Notes under the pieces: model-generated | What the model saw: the letters and a program-made list of their open reading frames with translations, nothing else | Database searches by the model: none | What the model was told of the DNA's origin: nothing | Part shown: in pieces, positions 1-7,826 of the stretch | How the letters are laid out: each line of letters opens with the position of its first letter | Numbering within the stretch: the stretch's first letter is position 1 | Position numbers and translations under genes: made by a program | Origin: Cyanobacteria bacterium HKST-UBA02 | Lineage (GTDB): Bacteria > Cyanobacteriota > Vampirovibrionia > Obscuribacterales > Obscuribacteraceae | Reading direction: 5' to 3' | Length of the DNA stretch: 13,222 nucleotides | Assembly (NCBI GenBank): GCA_020431945.1 | Contig: JAGQHH010000277.1 | Coordinates: 1-13,222 of the forward strand

Positions 1-1
1 C

Positions 2-820
2 AATGACGCTCCCAGCAATGCCTCGGGCGACAGGCTGGCGCTTCTCGCCTTCGCTGGTCTGGTGGTCGCCGCTGTTCTGGTCCTGGGCTTCGGCTCCTAT
101 TACAGCATCCACAATTTTATTACTGCCGTATCGGCAGAGCCTGTGGACGTCTGGACTTGCGTGGTGATGTCCCTCATTTTGATCACTTCTTTCATGGTCG
201 CGAGAATGCTCTACTGGCTGTCATTTTTCGGCAGTGTCATGCTTGCCACCCGCACCGGCGCCTGGTCCATGGGCGAGACAATTTGCAAGAAGGCGATCCA
301 GTTTCACAAGCTCGTTCCCAACGGCAGTGGTTGGGCTTCGGTAGCCCTGGTGCAGAGCCTCATCGGTCGGGGCCAGTTCGAGGATGCCGTCACCTATGCC
401 GAAGGCGAATGGGAGCGCAATGGAGAAAACGCAAAGCAGGTCCTCAATCTCGGTCCCATGTGCGTGGCTGCCGGTATGGCCCAGCAGGCCACCGGCAATA
501 TCAAGCAAGCCTCGCTCTGGAACGATCGTGGTATCAGCGCGCTCACCAAGATCCTCGAGCAAGCCGACGCCAAGGACGGTGGACTCTTCGCCCGGGCTGC
601 CCGGATGCAGGCATCGCAGTGGACCGGTCAGGTGAAAATGCAACTGGCGGTTGCTCATTTCCACAGCGCTACTTTCCATTTCAACAATCAGGACTTCCGC
701 CGCGCCAAAGAGAATTTCAAGAAATCGGTGGACTATGCCAACCAGTCACCGGATTTCCCGCAGAAACAGGACGTCATCAAGATGGCTCGCGATCAGCTCG
801 CTCGCCTCAAGCATCACTGA
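2..820 (+). CDS. Membrane-anchored TPR-like protein, 5' end missing
   Basis: The reading frame is open from the first complete codon at base 2 to a TGA at 818-820, and no convincing start lies inside the window. The in-frame GTG at 62 falls within the first hydrophobic stretch, so the true start is upstream. About 272 residues are visible. Two probable membrane segments come first: LALLAFAGLVVAAVLVLGFG (about residues 12-32 of the visible part) and a longer one around VVMSLILITSFMVARMLYW (about 52-85). The remaining ~185 residues are helical and TPR-like, for example around HSATFHFNNQDFRRAKENF near the C-terminus, where the Ala/Phe spacing fits a TPR helix pair. No catalytic motif is visible. 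It probably acts as a membrane scaffold. The gene converges on the C26 peptidase-like gene with only 9 bp between stops. Function is unknown; the TPR call is moderate. Confidence 0.75.
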   Translation, partial: NDAPSNASGDRLALLAFAGLVVAAVLVLGFGSYYSIHNFITAVSAEPVDVWTCVVMSLILITSFMVARMLYWLSFFGSVMLATRTGAWSMGETICKKAIQFHKLVPNGSGWASVALVQSLIGRGQFEDAVTYAEGEWERNGENAKQVLNLGPMCVAAGMAQQATGNIKQASLWNDRGISALTKILEQADAKDGGLFARAARMQASQWTGQVKMQLAVAHFHSATFHFNNQDFRRAKENFKKSVDYANQSPDFPQKQDVIKMARDQLARLKHH

Positions 821-834
821 TTCAGAGATTCAGA
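819..834. repeat. 8-bp tandem duplication spanning two convergent stop codons
   Basis: GATTCAGA occurs twice in direct tandem (819-826 and 827-834). The first copy supplies the last two bases of the plus-strand TGA stop, and the second contains the TCA that reads as TGA on the minus strand. It may be a small slippage duplication. There is no hairpin with a T-tract here, so no terminator is called. Confidence 0.6.
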
Positions 835-1675
835 GCGCCTTCTTCTCTCTGGCGAGCTTGTAGGCCCGGCAGCGGTTGACGAATTTCTTGAAGAGATCTT
901 TTCCGGTTTCCATATCTCTTTCGGGGTGCCATTGCACGCCGATGAGAAAGCGGTCGCTATCGGATTCTACTGCTTCGATCACTCCGTCTTTCGAGCGGGC
1001 TCCTACCTTGAGACCCTTGCCCGGTTTGTCCACGCACTGGTGGTGAGAGGTTACGACTTTCACTTTTTTCTCGCCGATGATCTTACGCAGCTTGCTGTCC
1101 GGCTTGATCTCGACATAGTGGCGGTTGAAGCCGTCACGCCAGCCATTGGGGCTGGCATGCTTGATTTTGGATTCTTTGAAAGCGCTGGGTATGTCCTGGA
1201 TCAGAGTGCCGCCTGAGGCGATATTGAGGGCCTGGCAGCCGGCGCAGATTCCCAGGACCGGCAGATCCTTATGGGCCAGAGCATAGCGGGCCAGATCCAT
1301 GTCGAAGCTCGAGCGCTCCTCGTTCATTCTGACTACTTTGGGGCTCTCTTTCTGACCGTAGAGGGAGGGGGGATAGTCCAGACCCCCGGTGAGCAAGAGC
1401 CCGTCGAGGCTGCCGGCGACATTTTCGAGATCCCGAGCGCTCATGGGCGGCAGGAGCACCGGAATGGCGCCTGCCTGGGCGATGGCCCTGGCATAGGGGG
1501 AATCGAGGACATAGCGCACCGGTTTGGAGCCATCCAGCTCCATATTTATGCCGATAATCGGTTTTGTGGAAGGTTCTCCGGCCTGCGCCGGGAGGCAGAA
1601 AAACAGGCTCACAAGGCTCACATAAAGACAGGTAAATATGTCTCTAGCTCTTGCTATACGGGATATTCGGGACAT
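830..1675 (-). CDS. Exported class I glutamine amidotransferase-like / C26 peptidase family protein
   Basis: The product is 281 residues. It matches the gamma-glutamyl hydrolase/PuuD-like class I GATase fold. LTGGLDYPPSLYG (about 96-108) is the family's LTGG-D-x-P-xx-Y motif. GICAGCQALN (142-151) carries the nucleophile Cys144, SHHQ (210-213) is conserved, and GVQWHPE (246-252) supplies the catalytic His250 and Glu252. The triad therefore looks intact. Relatives cleave gamma-glutamyl amide bonds; the substrate here is unknown. The start chosen is the ATG at 1675 because AGGAG lies 7 nt upstream; a GTG at 1693 would lie upstream of that site. From this ATG there is a basic N-region and a hydrophobic core ending near CLPAQA, so a Sec signal peptide with cleavage around residue 32 is predicted. 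Most relatives are cytoplasmic, so export is unusual. It diverges from the kinase gene. Confidence 0.88.
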   Translation of the reverse strand: MSRISRIARARDIFTCLYVSLVSLFFCLPAQAGEPSTKPIIGINMELDGSKPVRYVLDSPYARAIAQAGAIPVLLPPMSARDLENVAGSLDGLLLTGGLDYPPSLYGQKESPKVVRMNEERSSFDMDLARYALAHKDLPVLGICAGCQALNIASGGTLIQDIPSAFKESKIKHASPNGWRDGFNRHYVEIKPDSKLRKIIGEKKVKVVTSHHQCVDKPGKGLKVGARSKDGVIEAVESDSDRFLIGVQWHPERDMETGKDLFKKFVNRCRAYKLAREKKAL

Positions 1676-1751
1676 AAGAGCGCTCCTGGGCACCGCGTTT
1701 TTTGTCCATTATTCTACAGTGGTATAACGATTCTAATGATTCTGAAAAGCT
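1676..1751. promoter_or_regulatory. Divergent intergenic region with overlapping opposed promoter candidates
   Basis: This 76-bp gap separates the start codons of the C26-like gene and the kinase. For the kinase, TATAAC (1723-1728) is a -10 candidate with TTGTCC (1702-1707) as a poor -35 at a short 15-nt spacing. For the minus gene, ATTCTACA (1711-1718) reads as TGTAGAAT, an extended -10. The two candidates physically overlap, so initiation in one direction could exclude the other. The minus gene has a clear AGGAG. The kinase start has only a weak purine run (GAAAAG). Sites were assigned by eye. Confidence 0.35.
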
Positions 1752-3866
1752 ATGAGCGATAAAGAAGACCACAGCGAGAACAAGAAGAAGCAGTCGAAGT
1801 CTCCGAGTTTGTTTGATACGGACATGGAGCTGAGCCCCAACCTGAATCTGAAAGAGGTTCAGGATGATCCTCTGCCGGACGGGGACGATTTCGAAAGTAT
1901 TCTGGCTGCCCTGAGTGCCCAGAGCGCCGATACGGACGGGGACGCGGACGGGAGTGACGGAGCTGGTAGTGAAGCTCATGGCGGGGACGGGGCTGATTCT
2001 TCTTCGGATCCGCTGGTGGGAACGACTTTCGACGGTAAGTACGAGATCCTCTCCTGTCTCGGTCGGGGCGGCATGGCCACGGTCTACAAAGTCAGGCACC
2101 TTCATCTCGACTCGGTTCTGGCTCTCAAGCTCCTTCACAAGCAATTCTGGACGGATCCCCTCAGTGTCCAGCGCTTTCAGCAGGAAGCCAGGACCATCGG
2201 CAAGTTGAGCCATCCGAACCTGATCACTTTTCGTGATTTCGGTGTGAGCGAGGACGGCCAGCCTTATCTGGTGATGGATTATCTGAAGGGTTCCAGCCTG
2301 GGGATGGAGATCCAGAGCCGGGACGGGTTCGATTTGCCGAGGGTGGTGGCGATTCTCGAGAAGCTCTGTGATGGGCTCGAGGAAGCGCACCGCCACGGGA
2401 TCGTTCACCGTGACATAAAACCGGCCAATGTCATGGTCCTGCCCGAGGATGATCGCGATCTGGTCAAGCTGGTGGACTTCGGTATTGCCAAGCTCACCAC
2501 CGAGGACGTCAATCAGAAACAGACCCTCACCCAGACCGGAGAGGTTTTCGGCAGTCCTGTCTATATGAGCCCCGAGCAGTGTCTCGGTCTCAAAGTCGAT
2601 GTGCGCTCGGACATATATGCCATCGGCTGTCTCGCCTATGAGGCGATTACCGGGGAGCCTCCGATTGCCGGCGCCAATGTGCTCGAGACCATGAATATGC
2701 ACGTGGACAAGGTGCCGGACCCGCCTTCGAAGAAACGGACTGATCTGATGACCGAAGATCGGATCCAGTGGGTCAAGGTGAAAGAGCTGGATTATCTCGT
2801 TCTCAAATGCCTGGAGAAACTGCCTGAGGATCGCTATCAGGATGTGGCGGAGATTCTCGCCGATCTCGAGCAGATCAAGCAGGGTAAAACCATTGCCAAC
2901 AAGAGATTCCGCAAACAGCCCATGACTTTGCGGAAAAAGCTTCTCGCCACTTTGAGTGCCGCACTGGTTGTGGTATCAGCAGGGGTGGCTGTCTATAGCA
3001 CCAATCCCGGTGTCAAGGAAGCGGTCGACTCCACCGCCCTTAAGATGAGCTGGAATATGCGAATTCTCAAAGGGGATCTTGCCTTTCAGTTTCGCAACGT
3101 GAAAGACGCCGAGGCTTCCTTTCAGGACGCTCTCGACAACGCCAAGGTGGGAGCGGATGCAACCATGGCCCGCCAGCGGCGGATCATCGCTCTGAAAAAG
3201 CTCGCTGAAGTTTATCAATATAACGCCGACTACCCGACCAAGGACAAGGTCGAGCAACTGCTCAAGGACGAACTGCAGAAAGAGCTGCGTTCGGTGGAGA
3301 TCGTCGATGTGGGCAAAAAGATCGATCTTCTCGAAGAGCTCAAAAAGGCGCCGGCGGTGGACAGTGTCACCAGTCTCGCCCAGGCTTCCCTGCTCGATCG
3401 AGCCGGCAGCGAGGCAGAGCGGAACGGCGACAAGGATACCGCCGCCCGGTATCTCGAGGCTTCTTACGAGATCAAGAAAAAGTGGTTGAAGCCCGAAGAC
3501 GAGAGTCTCCTCGAGACCATGGATGCGCTGGCCAGGACTTATGTCTTGCTGGGCAAGCGGCACGAGGCAGGCGGGCTCTGGATGAAAGCTTACAAGTTGG
3601 GTACCGAGCATCTTCCCGAGACCAGCCCGGTTCTGGTAAACCTCTATGACAACATGGGCCGAATCGACCAGGATCACGATCATATGAAGAGAGCCGAGCA
3701 GAATTTCAGAAAGGCTGTGGAGATCTCCACCGGCGTCTACGGGCCCTCGTCACCCAAGACCATCGGAGTGATGAAAGATCTAGCCGCATTTCTGCTGGCT
3801 GACTCTCGCAAGGCCGAAGCTGACGAGCTCTGGACGAAAATCAACGCCCTCGAACGGATTCATTAA
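1752..3866 (+). CDS. Transmembrane Ser/Thr protein kinase with extracytoplasmic TPR domain
   Basis: The product is 704 residues in four parts. Residues 1-90 are a charged, probably disordered Asp/Gly/Ser-rich linker. Residues about 97-376 are a Hanks-type kinase domain: glycine loop GRGGMATV (104-111), catalytic Lys126 in LALKLL, HRDIKPAN (219-226) with Asp221, DFG (242-244) and the SPE form of the APE motif (273-275). All catalytic residues are present, so it should be active. One membrane helix follows (about 396-416), preceded by basic residues, which places the kinase inside and the C-terminus outside. The last ~280 residues form TPRs of the kinesin-light-chain type (for example around 560-690). 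This PknB-like layout suggests that the TPRs sense an external ligand or partner. The neighbouring exported TPR/PDZ and coiled-coil proteins are candidate partners by proximity only. The stop overlaps that of the convergent gene by 4 bp. Confidence 0.95.
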   Translation: MSDKEDHSENKKKQSKSPSLFDTDMELSPNLNLKEVQDDPLPDGDDFESILAALSAQSADTDGDADGSDGAGSEAHGGDGADSSSDPLVGTTFDGKYEILSCLGRGGMATVYKVRHLHLDSVLALKLLHKQFWTDPLSVQRFQQEARTIGKLSHPNLITFRDFGVSEDGQPYLVMDYLKGSSLGMEIQSRDGFDLPRVVAILEKLCDGLEEAHRHGIVHRDIKPANVMVLPEDDRDLVKLVDFGIAKLTTEDVNQKQTLTQTGEVFGSPVYMSPEQCLGLKVDVRSDIYAIGCLAYEAITGEPPIAGANVLETMNMHVDKVPDPPSKKRTDLMTEDRIQWVKVKELDYLVLKCLEKLPEDRYQDVAEILADLEQIKQGKTIANKRFRKQPMTLRKKLLATLSAALVVVSAGVAVYSTNPGVKEAVDSTALKMSWNMRILKGDLAFQFRNVKDAEASFQDALDNAKVGADATMARQRRIIALKKLAEVYQYNADYPTKDKVEQLLKDELQKELRSVEIVDVGKKIDLLEELKKAPAVDSVTSLAQASLLDRAGSEAERNGDKDTAARYLEASYEIKKKWLKPEDESLLETMDALARTYVLLGKRHEAGGLWMKAYKLGTEHLPETSPVLVNLYDNMGRIDQDHDHMKRAEQNFRKAVEISTGVYGPSSPKTIGVMKDLAAFLLADSRKAEADELWTKINALERIH

Positions 3867-4195
3867 CCGTAGACGTTATCTAGACGCAGTTTCAGAAGCT
3901 TGACGCTGAGTTCGTTTATCTGTTTGTGGAGCTTTTTTCGATCCTCGAGACCGAGCTTGCCGTCGTTCTTGTCTTTCATCTTCTCCATGCGGGTCTGAAT
4001 GTCGAGGACGGTCTTCTTGAGATCCGCGGTTTCCTTGGTGGTGAGCTCGTTGGCCTGGCGACCGCTGTCTATCTGCTTGGAAAGCTCTTCGATGCGTTTG
4101 GTTACTGTCCATTTCTTGGCGTGGCAGGCTTCTATCGAAGATGAGAATGCCAGGATCAGCAATCCGGACACGAGGGCTAGGGATTTCTTGCGCAT
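3863..4195 (-). CDS. Small exported coiled-coil protein
   Basis: The product is 110 residues. The start is the ATG at 4195, preceded by AGGAAAAGG; the same frame stays open upstream to 4441, but those codons run back into the divergent gene and past the promoter. Residues 1 to about 25 form a signal peptide with core LALVSGLLILAFSS. Cys24 follows in IEAC, which resembles a lipobox only loosely because Glu at -2 is unusual; signal peptidase I cleavage after CHA is the alternative. The mature part (about 85 residues) is highly charged with heptad-like Leu/Ile spacing (RIEELSKQI, LKKTVLDIQTRMEKM, INELSVKLLKL), so it is predicted to be a coiled coil. No family is recognised. It is tail-to-tail with the kinase, with both stops sharing TTAA, and head-to-head with the PDZ-TPR gene. 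It could be a periplasmic or outer-membrane-tethered structural or sensory protein. Confidence 0.75.
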   Translation of the reverse strand: MRKKSLALVSGLLILAFSSSIEACHAKKWTVTKRIEELSKQIDSGRQANELTTKETADLKKTVLDIQTRMEKMKDKNDGKLGLEDRKKLHKQINELSVKLLKLRLDNVYG

Positions 4196-4226
4196 GACCT
4201 TTTCCTGTGTAGATTCTAAGCAAAAC

Positions 4227-4274
4227 AGGACTACAGTATACCAGAGTCCTGATGTGATACCGGGGATAGTATCA
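4227..4274. promoter_or_regulatory. Two inverted repeats in a divergent promoter region
   Basis: Within the 153-bp gap 4196-4348, AGGACT (4227-4232) pairs with AGTCCT (4245-4250). The 12-nt centre holds AGTATA, which reads on the minus strand as TGGTATACT, an extended -10 for the small coiled-coil gene. A second dyad, TGATAC (4255-4260) with GTATCA (4269-4274), lies immediately to the right, upstream of that -10 on the minus strand. The first dyad straddling a -10 has the geometry of a repressor operator. For the plus-strand PDZ gene, TACAAT (4310-4315) is a possible -10 without a good -35. Confidence 0.35.
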
Positions 4275-4348
4275 ATCGGCGGGACTGCTATGGCCTGGCG
4301 AAAATAGAGTACAATTCCACTTTCTTGTATCTTCTCCGGGAAGTTAAC

Positions 4349-6880
4349 GTGAACAGATCTTTGCAAATTCCGCTTGCGCTTCTTGTGCTGCTTTTCGAGT
4401 CCCTGCCGGCTCTGGCCCAGGCAGACGACCTGACCCGTCAACGCGATGAGCTGACCAGAGAGGTGCTGTCAGTGCCCGATGACGAGCAGGACAGCGAGAA
4501 GCTTCTCGGGGTGACTGCCAAGCAGGAGCGCATTGTCGAAATCGAAAGAAAGCTTCTGGATCTCGATGAGCAGAAGCTGGCTGCCGAGAAGAAGACCTTC
4601 CAGACCGGCAAGCATCCTGCGGACCTGCCTGCCTCGCCTTCAGGCGACCCTCTTGCCTGGAAGCTGAGCGTCTTCCACGGTCTCAAGCCGGTGTCCACGC
4701 GCGCCTGGCTGGGGCGTAAACTCGATCTGAAAGAGCAGGCACTGGAAGCTCGTTCCCGGGCCCTCGCTTTCAAAAGTCAGGAGATTCAGGCGAACAAGCA
4801 CTTTCTCGATGTGAAGCTGGCCGATGAGAAGAGCGGCAATAAGCGGGCGGACCTGCGTAGGGACCTTCTCAAAGAGCTTTTCGTTGCCAAGTCGCAGTGC
4901 TCGGAAGCGAGTCAGAGAGCCACTCGTCTCTCGGCTCAAAGCTTCGCCTGCGATCGAAACAGCCGGGAGCAGCTCGAGGCAATCGCCCGGAGGATCCTGG
5001 AGCTGGACCGGGTCAAGAAAGAGGGAGGCGAGATCTTCGCCAGCAAGAGCTATCTCCTCAGCCGCCGTGGTCAGGCCCTGGGACCGCGGCAGTTCTCCAC
5101 CGGGATCATCGTCGACGACACCAGGGACCGGATAGTCAGGGTCCATGAGACTCTTCCCGGCTCTCCCGCCCGGGAATCCGGCATCAACCCCGGGGACGAG
5201 CTCCTGATCGTTAGAGGTCTTCCGGTTGTGGGACTGGCTTTCGACGAAGTGGACAAGCTCCTCACCGGCAAGGAGGGTGAAGATATCGAGGTGACTCTCC
5301 TTTCTGCCGATGGCTTGAAAGACCTGACCCTCGTGACGAATTCCCGAGCTGAGAAAAAGACTCATCCGCAGCTCAAGGAGATGCTCGACAAGGCCAGGTC
5401 CGGTGACGACTATGCCGGGGCGGCGGAGACTCTTCTCGATATGGCTGACTATGCCCTGACATATTCCGCCGGCAACTCGGTGGTGGAGGATTACTTGAAG
5501 GAAGCCATCGATCTCGCGGTGGCTCACAAGGCGGAAGCCGGTCATATGCTGCCCCGGGCCTACTGCGATGCCGCCTCCTTCTATCTCAAGCAATTCGGCA
5601 CCCTCTCCAGGCAGTATGTGAGCCCGGATCTGCCGGAAGGGATCACGCCTCAACTGCCACCGGTGACGGCGGACGAGTGGCTTGCCCGGGCAACCGCTTG
5701 CCAGGAGAGTCTCCTGGGTCTCGACGGGCAATCATATGGCGGGGACCCGGAGGCAGGGCGCCGGCTGGCTGTTCTTGCCGATAGTTTCTACAAGCAATTC
5801 GCCTTCCGCCGGATCAAGACCTGCGAACCTGCTATCGGTCTTTACGAGAAGGCAATTGCGGTCGAGAAGGTTCGTGGCGGCGAGCATCTTCTCCTGGCAG
5901 CCGCGCACCGTCGCAATCTCGGACTCGTCTTCACCGACCAGGAGTTGTTCGAGAAAGCCTCTCCGTTCTGGAGCGATTGTGTCGAAGCTTATTGCTCCAT
6001 TCTGCCTGCGGAGAGCAGCGAGATCTATGGGAGCAGACAGATGCAATTCGAGACGAGGATGCGGCTCGGTAAGTACGAGGAAGCTCGAAAAACCCTGATC
6101 GAGCAGCTTGGCGTAGCCGATCTGGTCTTCACCGCTGATAGTGGCATCGATGAGACTACCGTAAACAGCAGTCTCAGAAGAGTCATCCTGCCTCTTGCCG
6201 TATGCGAGGACAAGCTGGGCAATGCGGCTCGATGCCAGGAGCTTTCCGAGAGGCTCATTCCTCTGTGCCAGGATGAAGATCGTAAAGGGGAGCTGGCGGA
6301 AGCTCTGTTACTCGCGGGCCGGAGCGCCTTTGCCAGCGGCAAGCCGGTGGATGCGGTGGAGCATCTCACTGCTGCCATGCAGATTCTCTCCGGTGCAGAG
6401 AAGTCGGCTTGCATCAACGAGCTGGCTCGTGTCTATGTCGGCACCGATCGGGCTGCGGAGGCGAAAGTCCTCTGTCTGACCCAGGTGGAAGGTTATGAGG
6501 CCAGGCTCGAGAGCGGGGACGGCAAGCAGATCGTCTATGCCGGACCTGCCTGCCGGACTGCGGATATTTTGAGCGATCTCGGAGAATACGAATCGGCAAG
6601 GCATCTCTATCAACTGGCCATCGCCGCTTACCGGCAGGGCTTGATCGACACTATCACCGGTGACAGGCAGAAAGGCGAGATCTCGCAGAACGCCAGAGAG
6701 CTCGCCGATTGTCTCGATAATTCTATGGCGGCTCTGGCCAGCAATCTCAAGAAGTCCGGCAAGAACCAGTGGGCTTCGAGAGTGGAGAAGGGACAGAAAG
6801 CTCTCTCCAGCAAGAAAGCCGGCCTCGAAGAGCTGGATCTGGAATGGCTGAAGAAGCTCAGCACCGAGGACGTGATCTAG
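4349..6880 (+). CDS. Large exported coiled-coil / PDZ / TPR-like protein
   Basis: The product is 843 residues. The start chosen is the GTG at 4349, with GGGAAG 5 nt upstream, which places a clean signal peptide (core LQIPLALLVLLF, cleavage about ALAQA|DD at 25) at the N-terminus; a TTG at 4325 in the same frame is less likely. Residues 26-85 and 125-230 are charged and helical, probably coiled coil. A PDZ domain covers about 252-331: a carboxylate-binding-type segment STGIIVDD, then LPGSPARESGINPGDELLIV, the classic PDZ core. From about 340 to the end the chain is alpha-helical with TPR-like repeats (for example DKLGNAARCQELSERLI and DLGEYESARHLYQLAIAAY). About 14 cysteines occur, which is many for an exported protein. 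No protease domain accompanies the PDZ, so a scaffold or substrate-binding role is inferred. It converges on the hydrolase gene with 10 bp between stops. Confidence 0.85.
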   Translation: MNRSLQIPLALLVLLFESLPALAQADDLTRQRDELTREVLSVPDDEQDSEKLLGVTAKQERIVEIERKLLDLDEQKLAAEKKTFQTGKHPADLPASPSGDPLAWKLSVFHGLKPVSTRAWLGRKLDLKEQALEARSRALAFKSQEIQANKHFLDVKLADEKSGNKRADLRRDLLKELFVAKSQCSEASQRATRLSAQSFACDRNSREQLEAIARRILELDRVKKEGGEIFASKSYLLSRRGQALGPRQFSTGIIVDDTRDRIVRVHETLPGSPARESGINPGDELLIVRGLPVVGLAFDEVDKLLTGKEGEDIEVTLLSADGLKDLTLVTNSRAEKKTHPQLKEMLDKARSGDDYAGAAETLLDMADYALTYSAGNSVVEDYLKEAIDLAVAHKAEAGHMLPRAYCDAASFYLKQFGTLSRQYVSPDLPEGITPQLPPVTADEWLARATACQESLLGLDGQSYGGDPEAGRRLAVLADSFYKQFAFRRIKTCEPAIGLYEKAIAVEKVRGGEHLLLAAAHRRNLGLVFTDQELFEKASPFWSDCVEAYCSILPAESSEIYGSRQMQFETRMRLGKYEEARKTLIEQLGVADLVFTADSGIDETTVNSSLRRVILPLAVCEDKLGNAARCQELSERLIPLCQDEDRKGELAEALLLAGRSAFASGKPVDAVEHLTAAMQILSGAEKSACINELARVYVGTDRAAEAKVLCLTQVEGYEARLESGDGKQIVYAGPACRTADILSDLGEYESARHLYQLAIAAYRQGLIDTITGDRQKGEISQNARELADCLDNSMAALASNLKKSGKNQWASRVEKGQKALSSKKAGLEELDLEWLKKLSTEDVI

Positions 6881-6895
6881 ATAAAATGATCTAGA
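6876..6895. repeat. Short AT-rich hairpin containing both convergent stop codons
   Basis: TCTAGAT (6876-6882) and ATCTAGA (6889-6895) are perfect 7-bp inverted arms around an AAAATG loop. The left arm contains the TAG stop of the plus gene, and the right arm contains the CTA that is the TAG stop of the minus gene. The stem is AT-rich and no T-tract follows on either strand, so it is at best a weak bidirectional transcription end. Confidence 0.4.
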
Positions 6896-7826
6896 GGAAT
6901 TGTCTGAAAAACTCGATCTCGGTCCGGCGCACCGAGGGCCAGTCGGGTTGCAGCCAGATGAGGTGCGATGCTCCGGGCATGCGGATGAGACGGCTGTCTT
7001 CGATTCTGGCCATGGCATATTCGGAGTGACAGATCTCGGCGTCGGCATCCGCCTCGCCATGAACCAGCATGGTAGGCACTGCGATCTGCTCCAGGGGCGG
7101 ATAGCCCAGGGCCTCGAATTGCAGGAAGTCGTTTTTGATGCCTTCATGACGCAGGCTCGCCGGGGAGCAGGTCTGGGCAATCACTTCCATGGCGGCGGGC
7201 GCATGAGGCAGGTTCAAGATCTCTTGCGCCCAGCTCTCGAAGGCGTCCCCTTCCAGCTTGCTGGAGGCTTTCAGGGACAGCTTCAGAAGCGCGAGAGGAA
7301 AGAATCGTGCTCCCATGGCCAGCTGCCAGGAGCCGGTGTCGGTCTGGAACCAGCGTCCGATGGGGGTGTTGAGAAATTCGCTTCTAGTATCGAATTCGTG
7401 AGTCACCGGACATTCGAGCAGAAGGGCCCGCACTCTGTCCGGATAGTCGAGAGCGAACCGGCAGGCATAAGGTCCGCCGCCGGAGACTCCGGCAACGAAA
7501 ACCCTGTCGATCTCGAGATGGTCCAGAAGAGCTTTGAAAGCACCGGCCTGCTCGGCTATGGATCTGCCGGTGCTCAGGGGAGTGCGAAGATAGCCGCTGC
7601 GTGAAGGCGACAGTACCGAGAAGCCGGCGAAAGCGAACTCGCCGAAGGTGTACGAGCCCTGATCGTAGCCTCCGGGGGTGCCATGGAAAGTGAGCACCAC
7701 CGGTCCGCTGCCGAAAAGGACATATTCGAGCTCGCCTCTGTCCGTGGTGACCAGGTGAGAAGCGGATTGCAGAGCCGCCCTGCGCGATTGCTTCCAGCCC
7801 AGCCATGCGAAAGTGGATTCATTCAT
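6891..7826 (-). CDS. Alpha/beta hydrolase
   Basis: The product is 311 residues. It has the alpha/beta-hydrolase hallmarks: HGTPGG (48-53) as the oxyanion-hole motif, GVSGGG (113-118) as the nucleophile elbow with Ser115, a likely acid in HGEADAD (Asp260 or Asp262), and GASHLIW with catalytic His288. A helical cap region lies between about 145 and 235. HG-x-PGG resembles proline iminopeptidase/epoxide hydrolase-type relatives, but the substrate cannot be told. No signal peptide is seen, so it is probably cytoplasmic. The start is the ATG at 7826. It overlaps the stop of the upstream transporter gene by 8 nt (ATGAATGA), which implies translational coupling; the GTG at 7862 would give a longer overlap and no better ribosome site. 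It is the third gene of the USP-transporter-hydrolase operon. Confidence 0.9.
   Translation of the reverse strand: MNESTFAWLGWKQSRRAALQSASHLVTTDRGELEYVLFGSGPVVLTFHGTPGGYDQGSYTFGEFAFAGFSVLSPSRSGYLRTPLSTGRSIAEQAGAFKALLDHLEIDRVFVAGVSGGGPYACRFALDYPDRVRALLLECPVTHEFDTRSEFLNTPIGRWFQTDTGSWQLAMGARFFPLALLKLSLKASSKLEGDAFESWAQEILNLPHAPAAMEVIAQTCSPASLRHEGIKNDFLQFEALGYPPLEQIAVPTMLVHGEADADAEICHSEYAMARIEDSRLIRMPGASHLIWLQPDWPSVRRTEIEFFRQFL

Noticed and set aside
1644..2702. 352-residue open frame antisense to the kinase
   Set aside because: It lies opposite a kinase with intact motifs and its translation shows no recognisable domain. Long antisense frames are expected in GC-rich coding DNA.
3900..3980. EF-hand or dockerin-like calcium loop (DKNDGKLGLED) in the small coiled-coil protein
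   Set aside because: When aligned on the glycine, positions 1 and 3 of the loop are lysine, so the calcium ligands are missing.
3863..4441. Longer version of the small coiled-coil protein
   Set aside because: The extension would cross the promoter dyads and overlap the divergent signal peptide coding. The ATG at 4195 has a good AGGAAAAGG and starts a clean signal peptide.
4640..5731. 363-residue open frame antisense to the PDZ-TPR gene
   Set aside because: The sense strand encodes a clear PDZ core and signal peptide; the antisense product has no motif or ribosome site that I can see.
6876..6895. Intrinsic terminator between the PDZ-TPR and hydrolase genes
   Set aside because: The stem is 7 bp and AT-rich with no T-tract after it on either strand.
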